64,000 nt of DNA from DAMCZI01 sp032095175 (GTDB taxonomy: Bacteria; Bacillota; Clostridia; Clostridiales; Caloramatoraceae): the NCBI GenBank assembly GCA_032095175.1, contig DAMCZI010000010.1, positions 1-64,000 on the forward strand. The letters run 5' to 3'. The first letter of the stretch is position 1, and every line of letters starts with the position of its first letter. The translations under genes and the position numbers were made by a program. Below are positions 54,171 through 62,778 of this stretch, in pieces. Under the pieces are notes generated by a model. That model worked only from the letters and a program-made list of their open reading frames with translations, was not told the DNA's origin and searched no databases.

Positions 54171-56189
54171 ATGGTTTGTTTAAATTCAAGGCAAATTGGT
54201 ATTATTGAATGGTTAATAAGAGAGTTTACACCTGTTTCTATTAAAGAAATGGCATCATGTTATGAGGTTAGCTCAAGAACAATTCGCTATGACCTTGAAT
54301 TGATCGAAAATTGGTTAAATGAAAACAAAGCAACTTTGGTTAAGGTTCCTAAAAAGGGAATAGAGCTAAAGACTCTTTGTCAAAGGGATGTTTTACTGGA
54401 AAAATTGAAGTTTCTATCAGTAGAAAACCGTGTGCTTTCAGATAAAGAGAGAATTAAGTATGTTGTTTTAGAATTATTAATGAGCGATATACCTTTAACT
54501 ATAGAAAGTATAAGTAATAAGATATTTTTAAGTAAAAATACAATAATCAAAACTCTTAAGGATATAAATAGGTACTTAAGTGAATATAAGCTTGAACTGG
54601 TAAAAAGTACAAAGGGTGGTTTTTATATTGAAGGAAGTGAAAAGAGAATTCGTAAGCTTCAATTATCCATATTTTTGGACGTGCTGGATAGTGAAAATAT
54701 CTTGAAAATATTAAGAGAAAAGATAGAGCACAAGAACCTAAATGATTTGATACTTAATTTTAATGATTTTATTGAAATTGAAGATATGAGAAAGTTTTCT
54801 AACTATTTGATTTCAATCCAAGACAAGTATAATTATTTCTTTACAGATGTGGATTTTATTAAGTTGATTTTTTATACTGCAATAATGGTTAAGAGATGGG
54901 ATAAAGGTAAAATCATTGAAAAGACCACAAATTCATTAAAGGATACCATTGAATATAATATGGCAAAAGATTTGATTAGCATGATAATTGAATCTAATCC
55001 TGTTAATTGCGAAGATGGAGAAATAAACGAGCTTGCAAAATATATAATTGAGTCAAAATCCTTTAATACAATAAATGAACTTAAAGAACTATCCATTGAA
55101 GAGGTTGCTGATAAAAAAACAATTGAAATTACACAAAGGCTGTTAAAATATGTTGAAGAAAAAATTAATGTGGATATAAAGGATGATACACAGTTATTTA
55201 ACGGACTGCTACTTCATTTGAAAAGTGCCGTAGCAAGAATCCAGAATAATTCTCAGATAAATAATGTGTATACAGATTATATTAAAGTAAACTTCCCCTT
55301 TGTATATCAGGTTGTTGAGGAAGCAATAAAAAAGATGCCGGATGTTTTTGGAACAGATGTCAGTGATGATGAGATTGCTTATATTGCACTGCATGTTCAT
55401 GCTGCATATGAAAGAATTAGTGAAAAATCATCAAGATATACTGCACTTCTGATATGCCCAGAGGGAATATGTTTTTTAAGTATTTTATCAACAAGAATAA
55501 AAAGAGAAATACAGAATTTGAATTTAATAGAAACCTGTTCCGTATATGACTATAAAAATTTTAAAAAGGATATTGATTTTGTTATTTCTACAACTCCATT
55601 AAGTATTGAGGAAACAGATGTTGTAACAGTTAGTCCTTTTATGACTAATGATGACATATATAAGATAAAACAAATTATATTACAGTTAAATAAGTTTAGA
55701 TTTATCTATAAGTTTAGCTATGAAAACACGGAGAGGAAGATGCTTATGTTGAAGGACATACTAAAGAAAGAGTCAATTAAGCTGCAAGTTGAAGCGGATA
55801 ATTGGGAAGAAGCAGTAAGAGAAGCTGGTGGTATTTTAGTTAGTGAGAAAAAAGTTGAACAGTTATATGTTGAAAATATGATTCAAGCAATAAAGGATTT
55901 AGGACCATATATCGTAATTATGCCTGGAATAGCATTTGCCCATGCAAGACCAGATGAAACAGTACATGAAACATGTATGAGTATGATTACGCTCAAAAAA
56001 CCAATAGAGTTTGGAAGCAAACAAAATGACCCTGTTAGTATTGTTTTTGCATTTGGTGCAAACAGCCAGGGAGAGCATCTAAAGGCTCTTCAAGATTTAG
56101 CTAAATTTTTATCAGTAGAGAAAAATTTTCAAATGCTAATTAATACAAAAGAGATTAATGAGATCTATAACAGGATCATTAATGAATAG
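54171..56189 (+). CDS. BglG/MtlR-type transcription activator with PRDs and EIIA domain
   Basis: 672 residues. N-terminal HTH domains (SIKEMASCYEVSSRTIRYDL and a second at about 100-150), two PTS regulation domains (about 190-420), an EIIB-like segment with YTALLICPEGICFLSIL in place of the usual Cys loop, and a C-terminal EIIA type-2 domain with active-site His in PGIAFAHARPDE. Phosphorylation state would set activity. AGGAGG lies 7 bp before ATG. The EIIA domain may also serve the transporter, since no separate EIIA gene is present. Confidence 0.88.
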   Translation: MVCLNSRQIGIIEWLIREFTPVSIKEMASCYEVSSRTIRYDLELIENWLNENKATLVKVPKKGIELKTLCQRDVLLEKLKFLSVENRVLSDKERIKYVVLELLMSDIPLTIESISNKIFLSKNTIIKTLKDINRYLSEYKLELVKSTKGGFYIEGSEKRIRKLQLSIFLDVLDSENILKILREKIEHKNLNDLILNFNDFIEIEDMRKFSNYLISIQDKYNYFFTDVDFIKLIFYTAIMVKRWDKGKIIEKTTNSLKDTIEYNMAKDLISMIIESNPVNCEDGEINELAKYIIESKSFNTINELKELSIEEVADKKTIEITQRLLKYVEEKINVDIKDDTQLFNGLLLHLKSAVARIQNNSQINNVYTDYIKVNFPFVYQVVEEAIKKMPDVFGTDVSDDEIAYIALHVHAAYERISEKSSRYTALLICPEGICFLSILSTRIKREIQNLNLIETCSVYDYKNFKKDIDFVISTTPLSIEETDVVTVSPFMTNDDIYKIKQIILQLNKFRFIYKFSYENTERKMLMLKDILKKESIKLQVEADNWEEAVREAGGILVSEKKVEQLYVENMIQAIKDLGPYIVIMPGIAFAHARPDETVHETCMSMITLKKPIEFGSKQNDPVSIVFAFGANSQGEHLKALQDLAKFLSVEKNFQMLINTKEINEIYNRIINE

Positions 56190-56220
56190 CATCAATAAAA
56201 AATGTCAGGGAGGAATTATT

Positions 56221-56511
56221 ATGGCAAAGAAGATTAAGGTTTTAGCTGTATGTGGATTTGGAGTGGGAACAAGTTTACTTCTAAAAATGAATATTGATGA
56301 TGTTTTAAAGAAAAATGGAATCACTGCTGATGTAACAAATGCAGATATTACAACAGCTTCATCATGTCCAGCAGACATAATTTTTACATCAAATGAACTT
56401 TATAAGCAGCTTGAAGGTAAAGTAGAAATACCTCTAATTAAGATCGATAATTTTATGAACTTGGATGAGATTGAAGAAAAGGGCATTCCTGTTATTCAAA
56501 AATTAATATAA
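56221..56511 (+). CDS. PTS EIIB component (ascorbate/galactitol type)
   Basis: 96 residues. Phospho-Cys11 sits in the P-loop-like AVCGFGVGTSLLLK, the SgaB/UlaB and GatB pattern. It passes phosphate to the sugar carried by the EIIC encoded next. ATG at 56221 follows AGGGAGG; the frame from 56158 runs back into the regulator gene. Confidence 0.9.
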   Translation: MAKKIKVLAVCGFGVGTSLLLKMNIDDVLKKNGITADVTNADITTASSCPADIIFTSNELYKQLEGKVEIPLIKIDNFMNLDEIEEKGIPVIQKLI

Positions 56512-56613
56512 CTTAAAAAGTCTAAAAAATAATTTTCTATACTTTTTAACAAATAAAACCTACTATCTATTGATTTTAGGCTTTATTATAAAAAATTAAA
56601 AGGGGGTTATATT

Positions 56614-57921
56614 ATGGGAATTATAAGTTACTTAACAAACAACATCTTTAAACAACCACCAATATTATTAGGATTAATAGCAATGGTAGGTTTATTAGTC
56701 CAAGGGAAAAGCTTCAGTGATATAATGAAGGGAACTTTTAAAACAATCATAGGAGTTATTGCATTATTCAAGGGTGTTAATATTATTGCCTCAGCAATTT
56801 CACCATTAGCAGGTGCATTTTCAACATTATATGCTCTACCAAAGGGCAATCAGTTTGATCCAAATGCATGGGTAAATTTCATTGGTGCCCATGGAAGTGA
56901 AATAGGTATAGTTATCCTTTTAGCATTTATAATCAACCTAATTGTTGCAAGAATAACACCAATGAAGAACATATTCTTAACAGGTCATATATTCTTCTGG
57001 ATGTCATATATATTTGTAGCAGTTGGTGTTGAGGGCGGTTTATCAGGAACAGGATTAATTGTATTTGCTACAATATTCCTATCAATTTATATAATTGTAG
57101 TTCCAGCATTGATGAGACCTTTAGTTAAGAAGGTAACTGGAACTGACAAATTCACAATTGGACATTCAACTTCTATATTCTGTTTCTTAGGTGCTGGAAT
57201 AGGTAAATTACTAGGAGATAGCAATAAATCCACTGAGGATCTAAAGGTTCCATCATATTTAGACTTCTTTAAGGAAACAACAATTGCAACATCCTTAATT
57301 TTATTCTTCACCTACATAATTGTAGGACTAATTATTGGTGGAGAAGCAAGAACAAATGTTTTTGGTTCAGCTATAGGAAGTATAGGAACTATAGGTGGTA
57401 TGCAGTATGATCTATTTACCTTCAGCTTGATGGCAGGCTTAACCTTTGGAGCGGGTCTTACTGTTCTGCTAACAGGTGTTCGTTTGATGCTTGGAGAAAT
57501 CGTTCCAGCCTTCAAGGGTATATCTGACAAATTAATACCAAACTCAATTCCTGCATTAGATGTGCCAATGGTATTCCCATATGCACCAAATGCATTAACA
57601 ATTGGATTCTTAGTAAGTATGATAACAAGTATATTAACTATAGTAATAATGGCTTCAACAGGCACTATGACATATGCAATAATTCCACTTACAGTAGCAT
57701 GCTTCTTTGATGTTGCTCCAGGTGCAATTTTTGCAAATGCTTATGGTGGACGTAGAGGTGCAATACTTGCCAGTGCTATAAGCGGTGTATTAATGGTTCT
57801 ATTAGTTAGCTTTGCAATGCCAGCTTTATTTAATACAGTAGCAGGATTTAATCAAGCATTTGGTGGTAATGATTTCTCACTATGGTCAATAATAGGATCC
57901 TTCTTCTCTAAGTTATTTTAA
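56614..57921 (+). CDS. PTS EIIC permease, SgaT/UlaA-like
   Basis: 435 residues with ten or more membrane segments. The N-terminus (ISYLTNNIFKQPPILLGLIA) and the FKTIIGVIALFKGVNI segment match the ascorbate-type EIIC family rather than glucose or mannose types. It imports and delivers the sugar for phosphorylation. Substrates of this family reach beyond ascorbate, so specificity is open. Confidence 0.9.
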   Translation: MGIISYLTNNIFKQPPILLGLIAMVGLLVQGKSFSDIMKGTFKTIIGVIALFKGVNIIASAISPLAGAFSTLYALPKGNQFDPNAWVNFIGAHGSEIGIVILLAFIINLIVARITPMKNIFLTGHIFFWMSYIFVAVGVEGGLSGTGLIVFATIFLSIYIIVVPALMRPLVKKVTGTDKFTIGHSTSIFCFLGAGIGKLLGDSNKSTEDLKVPSYLDFFKETTIATSLILFFTYIIVGLIIGGEARTNVFGSAIGSIGTIGGMQYDLFTFSLMAGLTFGAGLTVLLTGVRLMLGEIVPAFKGISDKLIPNSIPALDVPMVFPYAPNALTIGFLVSMITSILTIVIMASTGTMTYAIIPLTVACFFDVAPGAIFANAYGGRRGAILASAISGVLMVLLVSFAMPALFNTVAGFNQAFGGNDFSLWSIIGSFFSKLF

Positions 57922-57934
57922 GCAATGTTAATAT

Positions 57935-57971
57935 AAAAATATGACATACACATTGTGTATGTCATATTTTT
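57935..57971. terminator. Perfect hairpin between EIIC and epimerase genes
   Basis: AAAAATATGACATACAC and exact complement with a 3-base loop, ending in T residues. Inside an operon it may be a partial terminator or an mRNA stabiliser that lowers expression downstream. Confidence 0.65.
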
Positions 57972-57993
57972 ACCAAAATTGAGGGGGTGCAGT

Positions 57994-58857
57994 ATGAAAC
58001 TTGGTATACACTTGTCAACATTTACAAAGGAATGGTCTGAAGATGTATTGCAGTATGTACCTGCAGTAAAGGAATATGGATATGATGGAGTTGAGCTGCC
58101 ATTAATGTCACCAGATGAATTTGATTTAACAAAGGTAAAAAAGCTGTTAAATCAATACAAACTTCAATGCACCTGTGGTACAGGGATGAATCCTAATAGA
58201 GATATATCATCAGAAAATATAGAAATTAGACAAAATGGAATAGAACATCTTAAAAAATGTATTGATATCTGTAATGAGCTAGAATGTGATTGCTTGGGTG
58301 GAGTACTTTATGCTCCCTGGGGTCAGCTTAAAAAGAGAAGTGAAGCAAAGAATGATATAAAAAGGAGTCTTGAAGCTTTATGTGATATGGGTGAATATGC
58401 AGGTAAAAGAGGAGTTGTACTTGCAATTGAAATTTTAAATCGATATGAATCTTATTTTGTTAATACAGTAAGTGAAGGAAAAGAATATCTAAAACAAATC
58501 AATAATAAAAATATTAAACTCCATTTTGATACATTTCATTCTAATATAGAGGAAAAAAATATATATAGTGCAATTGTCGAAGGTGGTAAGGATATTTATC
58601 ACATGCATTTTTGTGAAAATAACAGGGGAGTTCCAGGCAGCGGAAATATTAATTGGAATGAAGTAAAAAGAGGTATTATAGATATTGGTTATGATAGATG
58701 GATTACTTTAGAAAATTTCGTTATGTCTGAATGTGGCGTAGGCAAAGACGTTAATATATGGAGAAATATAGATAAAGATGGTAATACCGCAGCATGTGAA
58801 GGCATTAAGTTCATGAAAAATTTATTTAGGGAGGTATGGGACAATGTTAGCAAGTAA
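57994..58857 (+). CDS. D-psicose/D-tagatose 3-epimerase-like TIM-barrel isomerase
   Basis: 287 residues. The metal-site pattern of ketose 3-epimerases is seen: Glu in AIEILNRYESYFVNT, Asp-His in LHFDTFHSNIEE, His in YHMHFCENNRGVPGSGNINW and Glu in ITLENFV. It would interconvert C3 epimers of a ketose. ATG at 57994 follows GAGGGGGTG. Overlaps dhaL by 14 bp. Confidence 0.87.
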   Translation: MKLGIHLSTFTKEWSEDVLQYVPAVKEYGYDGVELPLMSPDEFDLTKVKKLLNQYKLQCTCGTGMNPNRDISSENIEIRQNGIEHLKKCIDICNELECDCLGGVLYAPWGQLKKRSEAKNDIKRSLEALCDMGEYAGKRGVVLAIEILNRYESYFVNTVSEGKEYLKQINNKNIKLHFDTFHSNIEEKNIYSAIVEGGKDIYHMHFCENNRGVPGSGNINWNEVKRGIIDIGYDRWITLENFVMSECGVGKDVNIWRNIDKDGNTAACEGIKFMKNLFREVWDNVSK

Positions 58858-59473
58858 TCAGGTGAAGGAAATGTTAATAAATATTGCTGATATGTATATA
58901 GAAAAAAAAGAAGAGTTATCAAAGTATGATTCTGTAATAGGTGATGGTGATCATGGGATCACTATGGCAAGAGGAGCTAAGGCTGCAAAGGAAAAATTAA
59001 TTGCTATGGAAGAAGGAACATGTAGAGAATACTTTAAAGCCTATGGAAGGACTTTGGTATCTACTCTTGGAGGGGCAATGGGACCATTATTTGGTTCAAT
59101 CTTTCTAGAACTATCTAAGGCATGCAAAGAAACTGAAACATTCGGTATAAATGAATTAAGTACTGGAATAGCTGAGGCTGAATTAAAGGTATGTGATCTA
59201 GGTGGAGCCAAGGTTGGAGATAAAACAATGGTTGATGCTATTCATCCTACTGCAGAAGCTTTACTAAAGGCTAAGGAAGCTAATGATGATTTAAAAACCG
59301 CTATAAAAAAAGCAGTAGAGGCTGCAAACTTAGGTGTACAAGCCACAATTCCATTAATAGCGAAAAGAGGACGTTCGAAATACCTGCAGGAAAAGGCTAT
59401 TGGACACCAGGATGCTGGTGCTACATCCTTTTATTACATGATTAAGGAAATTGATAAATATATAAATCAGTAA
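58844..59473 (+). CDS. dhaL: DhaL-like ADP/ATP-binding kinase subunit
   Basis: 209 residues. The Mg-nucleotide Asp set is in DSVIGDGDHGITM, with GGAMGPLFGSIF and a conserved KRGRSKYL...GHQDAGA end. With DhaK it phosphorylates dihydroxyacetone or a related ketose. No DhaM is encoded here, so it may use free ATP. It overlaps the epimerase gene, implying coupled translation. Confidence 0.9.
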   Translation: MLASNQVKEMLINIADMYIEKKEELSKYDSVIGDGDHGITMARGAKAAKEKLIAMEEGTCREYFKAYGRTLVSTLGGAMGPLFGSIFLELSKACKETETFGINELSTGIAEAELKVCDLGGAKVGDKTMVDAIHPTAEALLKAKEANDDLKTAIKKAVEAANLGVQATIPLIAKRGRSKYLQEKAIGHQDAGATSFYYMIKEIDKYINQ

Positions 59474-59486
59474 AGGAGCGGTTAAA

Positions 59487-60485
59487 TTGAAATTAAAGAA
59501 ATTTATTAACGATACAGATAATATAGTTTTTGATACAGTAGAGGGGTTTGTTAAAGCATACAACGATAAAATAATAAAGCATCCTAATAGTAATGTAATT
59601 GTTAGAAAAAATCTAGAGCAGGGTAAGGTTGGAGTAGTAATTGGAAATGGTTCTGGTCATGAACCTGCCTGCATTGGTTTTGTTGGTAAGAATATGCTGA
59701 GTGCCAATGCATATGGTGGAATATTTGCAGCACCAGGACCAGATACATTATATGATGCAATAGAAGCAGCAGACACTGGATGTGGTGTTTGTGTATTGAT
59801 ATCAAATCATGCAGGTGATGTTATAAATTCAAAAATGGCAATAGATATGGCACAGGATGATGATATAAATTGTAAAGGTGTAATTCTATATGATGATATG
59901 GCTTCTGCACCAAAGGGAGAGGAAACTGAAAGAAGAGGTACAGCAGGAACACTATTTAGCTACAAGATTGTAGGCTCATATGCTGAGGAAGGCAAAAGCC
60001 TAGATGAGGTTGTAAAAATGGCTGAGAAGGTAAGAGATAATACTAGAACCTTAACAGTGGCAACAGTACCAGGAACATCACCTATTACTGGCTATGCAAT
60101 GTTTGAAATCGGAGATGATGAAATAGAAATAGGAATGGGTGTACATGGAGAAGCAGCTGCTCATACGATGAAGATATCCACAGCAAAGGATATAGCAGAG
60201 GTTATGTGTGAAAAACTAATAGAAGACAAGCCTTATTTAGAAAATGATGAGGTCGCTGTATTAGTTAATGGATGTGGTCAGACAACTTATATGGAGCTTT
60301 TGATATTTTATAATGAAGTTGAAAAAATACTCAATAGCAAGGGCATAAAGGCTTATAAACCAGCAATAGGAAGCTTTATTACCACACAAGAGATGGGTGG
60401 AATAGCTCTAGCATTTTGTAAGCTAGATGATGAAATGAAAAAAATGTGGGCAAAGGAAACAGATGCACCTGGATTTAAGCTTTAA
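59487..60485 (+). CDS. dhaK: DhaK-like substrate-binding kinase subunit
   Basis: 332 residues. The substrate pocket motifs are GNGSGHEPACIGFVG with its His, NHAGDVINSKMA with Asp, and the hemiaminal His in GMGVHGEAAAH, which binds the carbonyl carbon of the substrate covalently. These are the conserved DhaK residues. TTG at 59487 is 8 bp after AAAGGAG. A sugar ketose rather than dihydroxyacetone could be the substrate, as in erythrulose kinases. Confidence 0.92.
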   Translation: MKLKKFINDTDNIVFDTVEGFVKAYNDKIIKHPNSNVIVRKNLEQGKVGVVIGNGSGHEPACIGFVGKNMLSANAYGGIFAAPGPDTLYDAIEAADTGCGVCVLISNHAGDVINSKMAIDMAQDDDINCKGVILYDDMASAPKGEETERRGTAGTLFSYKIVGSYAEEGKSLDEVVKMAEKVRDNTRTLTVATVPGTSPITGYAMFEIGDDEIEIGMGVHGEAAAHTMKISTAKDIAEVMCEKLIEDKPYLENDEVAVLVNGCGQTTYMELLIFYNEVEKILNSKGIKAYKPAIGSFITTQEMGGIALAFCKLDDEMKKMWAKETDAPGFKL

Positions 60486-60514
60486 TAAGGGTGTTGTGGG
60501 GTTTTTTAATTAAG

Positions 60515-60557
60515 TATTTTGCATAAATGTTTAGTGTAAAAACATTTATGCAAAATA
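60515..60557. terminator. Perfect hairpin between dhaK and aldolase genes
   Basis: TATTTTGCATAAATGTT and exact complement (17 bp) around a 9-base loop. Its core matches part of the double-hairpin repeat (copies at 3917 and 53731). Confidence 0.65.
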
Positions 60558-60578
60558 TATAGATAAGCAGGTGAATAT

Positions 60579-61421
60579 ATGGATTTAGTTACAATGAAGA
60601 CTCTGCTAGACAATGCAGAGGAAAAAGGGACAAGTATTGCAGCAATTAATGTAAGTAATATAGAAACAATTAATGCTGTTTTAGAAGCAGCAGAAAAAGT
60701 TAACTACCCTGTTATACTTCAGGTTGCACCAATACAGTTGAATATACAAAAAATTTCTTATAGTGAGATAACTGAAATAGTAGAGATATTGGGGAAAAAA
60801 TACAATGTTAAAACTGCACTTCACTTAGACCATGCAGAGACAATTAAGGACTGTATAGCTGCTATTGATGCTGGTTTTACTTCAGTAATGTACGATGGGT
60901 CTAGTGTATCCCTTGAGGAGAACATAGAAAACTCAAAGAAGGTTGTAGATTATGCAAAGGATAAGGGTGTAACCGTTGAGGCAGAGCTAGGTAGAGTTGC
61001 AGGAGCAGAGTCAGGAGCAGATGATTCAATAAAGGCACTAATGACAGATCCAAAGCTTGCTTCAGCCTTTGTAAAAAGTACAGGGGTTGATTGCCTGGCA
61101 GTTTCAATTGGAAATGCTCATGGTCATTATAAGTATGAGCCAAAGCTTGATTTTGAAAGACTAGAAGAAATTAAAGAACAGGCAAAGGTTCCTCTAGTAC
61201 TTCATGGAGGTACTGGCATACCAGATAAGGACATTAAAAGAGCTATAGAATTAGGAATTAGAAAGATTAATTTCTTTACAGAAGTAGATAATGAATTTGT
61301 TAATGGTTTTGTAAATGCATATGAAGAAAATAGAAAAATATACATGATGGCAGCTCAAGAAGCTGGACGACAGAGAATGCTTACAAAATCAATAGAAAAA
61401 ATTAAGCTCTGTATGAGGTAA
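60579..61421 (+). CDS. Class II fructose/tagatose-bisphosphate aldolase-like
   Basis: 280 residues. Zinc ligands are in HLDHAET, SIGNAHGHY and VLHGGTGIPD, and the catalytic Asp is in LDHAE. The length and pattern are closest to KbaY/GatY/IolJ-type enzymes. It would split a phosphorylated ketose into dihydroxyacetone phosphate and an aldehyde. CAGGTG precedes ATG. Confidence 0.92.
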   Translation: MDLVTMKTLLDNAEEKGTSIAAINVSNIETINAVLEAAEKVNYPVILQVAPIQLNIQKISYSEITEIVEILGKKYNVKTALHLDHAETIKDCIAAIDAGFTSVMYDGSSVSLEENIENSKKVVDYAKDKGVTVEAELGRVAGAESGADDSIKALMTDPKLASAFVKSTGVDCLAVSIGNAHGHYKYEPKLDFERLEEIKEQAKVPLVLHGGTGIPDKDIKRAIELGIRKINFFTEVDNEFVNGFVNAYEENRKIYMMAAQEAGRQRMLTKSIEKIKLCMR

Positions 61422-61432
61422 GGAGGCAAACT

Positions 61433-62767
61433 ATGAAGATTGGATTATTATCATTTGGTTTTCCAAACTTTAGGTATGATATTGCACAGGATTATCTAAG
61501 AATTTCAATAGAAAAATTAAAGAGCAGTAAGTATGAGCTTTTATATAAAGAAAATATATTAATTGAAGAAGACAAAATAGATAATGCATTAAATGAGATA
61601 AAGAATGAAAATGTTGATTTACTTATTGTTCAGTGTGGAACATATTCCTTTGGAAGTGCAATGGCAAAGGTTATTGAGCTTTTTAGGGAAACACCACTGC
61701 TTTTATGGGGCTTTAGAGAACCATATGTTGAAGGCTTTAGAGGACTGCCCCTCAATTCACTCTGTGGCTTAAATATGTTTGGAAGCTTTCTTAAAAAGGC
61801 AGGTAAGGAATACAGCTATGTATATGGAAATATAGATGAAGACAAGGTTTATGAAAAAATAAATAGAGTAATAAGGTCGATTGAGATTAAAACAAAGCTT
61901 AAGAAGAGTAGATTTTGTATCATAGGCGGAAGGGTTCCAGGCTTCTATCTTTCAAATGTTGATGAGCTTCGCTTTAGATTTGAAATAGGACCTGCAATAG
62001 AATATTATTCATTAGCTGGTCTAATAGATGATGCAAATAAAATAGCTTGTGACAGGGTTAAGGAAGAGGTTTGCAAGATAAAAGGTGAGGCAGTGATAGA
62101 AACTACCGATGAAATGCTTGAAAAGTCAGCTAGAATTTATTTGGCGATAAAGGACTTTAAAGAAGCAAATAAAATAGATGCCTTTACAATAAAGTGCTGG
62201 CCAGAATTTCAAGCATTATACAACTGCAGCGTGTGTGGTGTTGTAGCCAGATTGAATAATGAAGGAATAATGACCTCCTGTGAAGGGGATGTAACTGGCT
62301 TAGCTACAATGTATATTCAATACCTGATTACAAATGAGCCAAGTTTCTTTGCTGATTTAGTTAATGTTAATGAAGAAGGAATTGCAAAGGTATGGCACTG
62401 TGGTCCAGCTCCAATTTGTCTTGCAAGGACAAACTGTGAAGTAAAATATACTGAACATCCAACAATTAAACAGGGAATGGGCTTTGCAACTGAGTTTAAG
62501 ATGAAGCAGGGAAGATTATTAATGCTAAAGCTTAAAGAAGGAAAAGATGATTATACATTATTTATGGCTAAGGGTACAGGTGTAGAGGAAGACAGGGATT
62601 TAGTTGCAAATCAGGCAGATATTAAATTTGATGCACCTTCAGAAAAGGTTATAGACATCATAATGGAAAATGGAATAGAGCATCATTATGCAATTGTATA
62701 TAGGGATATAGAAGAGGATCTACTGGAAGTATGCAAATGGATAGGAATAAAAGTACTTAAGTGCTAG
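61433..62767 (+). CDS. L-fucose isomerase-like protein
   Basis: 444 residues. The C-terminal region shows the fucose/arabinose isomerase family metal site in CWPEFQALYN and CEGDVTGLATM, and KVWHCGPAPICLA. It would interconvert an aldose and a ketose. It is shorter than FucI (about 590), so the substrate probably differs. AAGGAGG precedes ATG. Followed by the GH42 gene after 11 bp. Confidence 0.85.
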   Translation: MKIGLLSFGFPNFRYDIAQDYLRISIEKLKSSKYELLYKENILIEEDKIDNALNEIKNENVDLLIVQCGTYSFGSAMAKVIELFRETPLLLWGFREPYVEGFRGLPLNSLCGLNMFGSFLKKAGKEYSYVYGNIDEDKVYEKINRVIRSIEIKTKLKKSRFCIIGGRVPGFYLSNVDELRFRFEIGPAIEYYSLAGLIDDANKIACDRVKEEVCKIKGEAVIETTDEMLEKSARIYLAIKDFKEANKIDAFTIKCWPEFQALYNCSVCGVVARLNNEGIMTSCEGDVTGLATMYIQYLITNEPSFFADLVNVNEEGIAKVWHCGPAPICLARTNCEVKYTEHPTIKQGMGFATEFKMKQGRLLMLKLKEGKDDYTLFMAKGTGVEEDRDLVANQADIKFDAPSEKVIDIIMENGIEHHYAIVYRDIEEDLLEVCKWIGIKVLKC

Positions 62768-62778
62768 GGGGAAGAAGC

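Noticed and set aside
57312..57665. 117-codon minus-strand frame inside the EIIC gene
   Set aside because: Antisense to a clearly coding membrane protein; low-complexity hydrophobic text.
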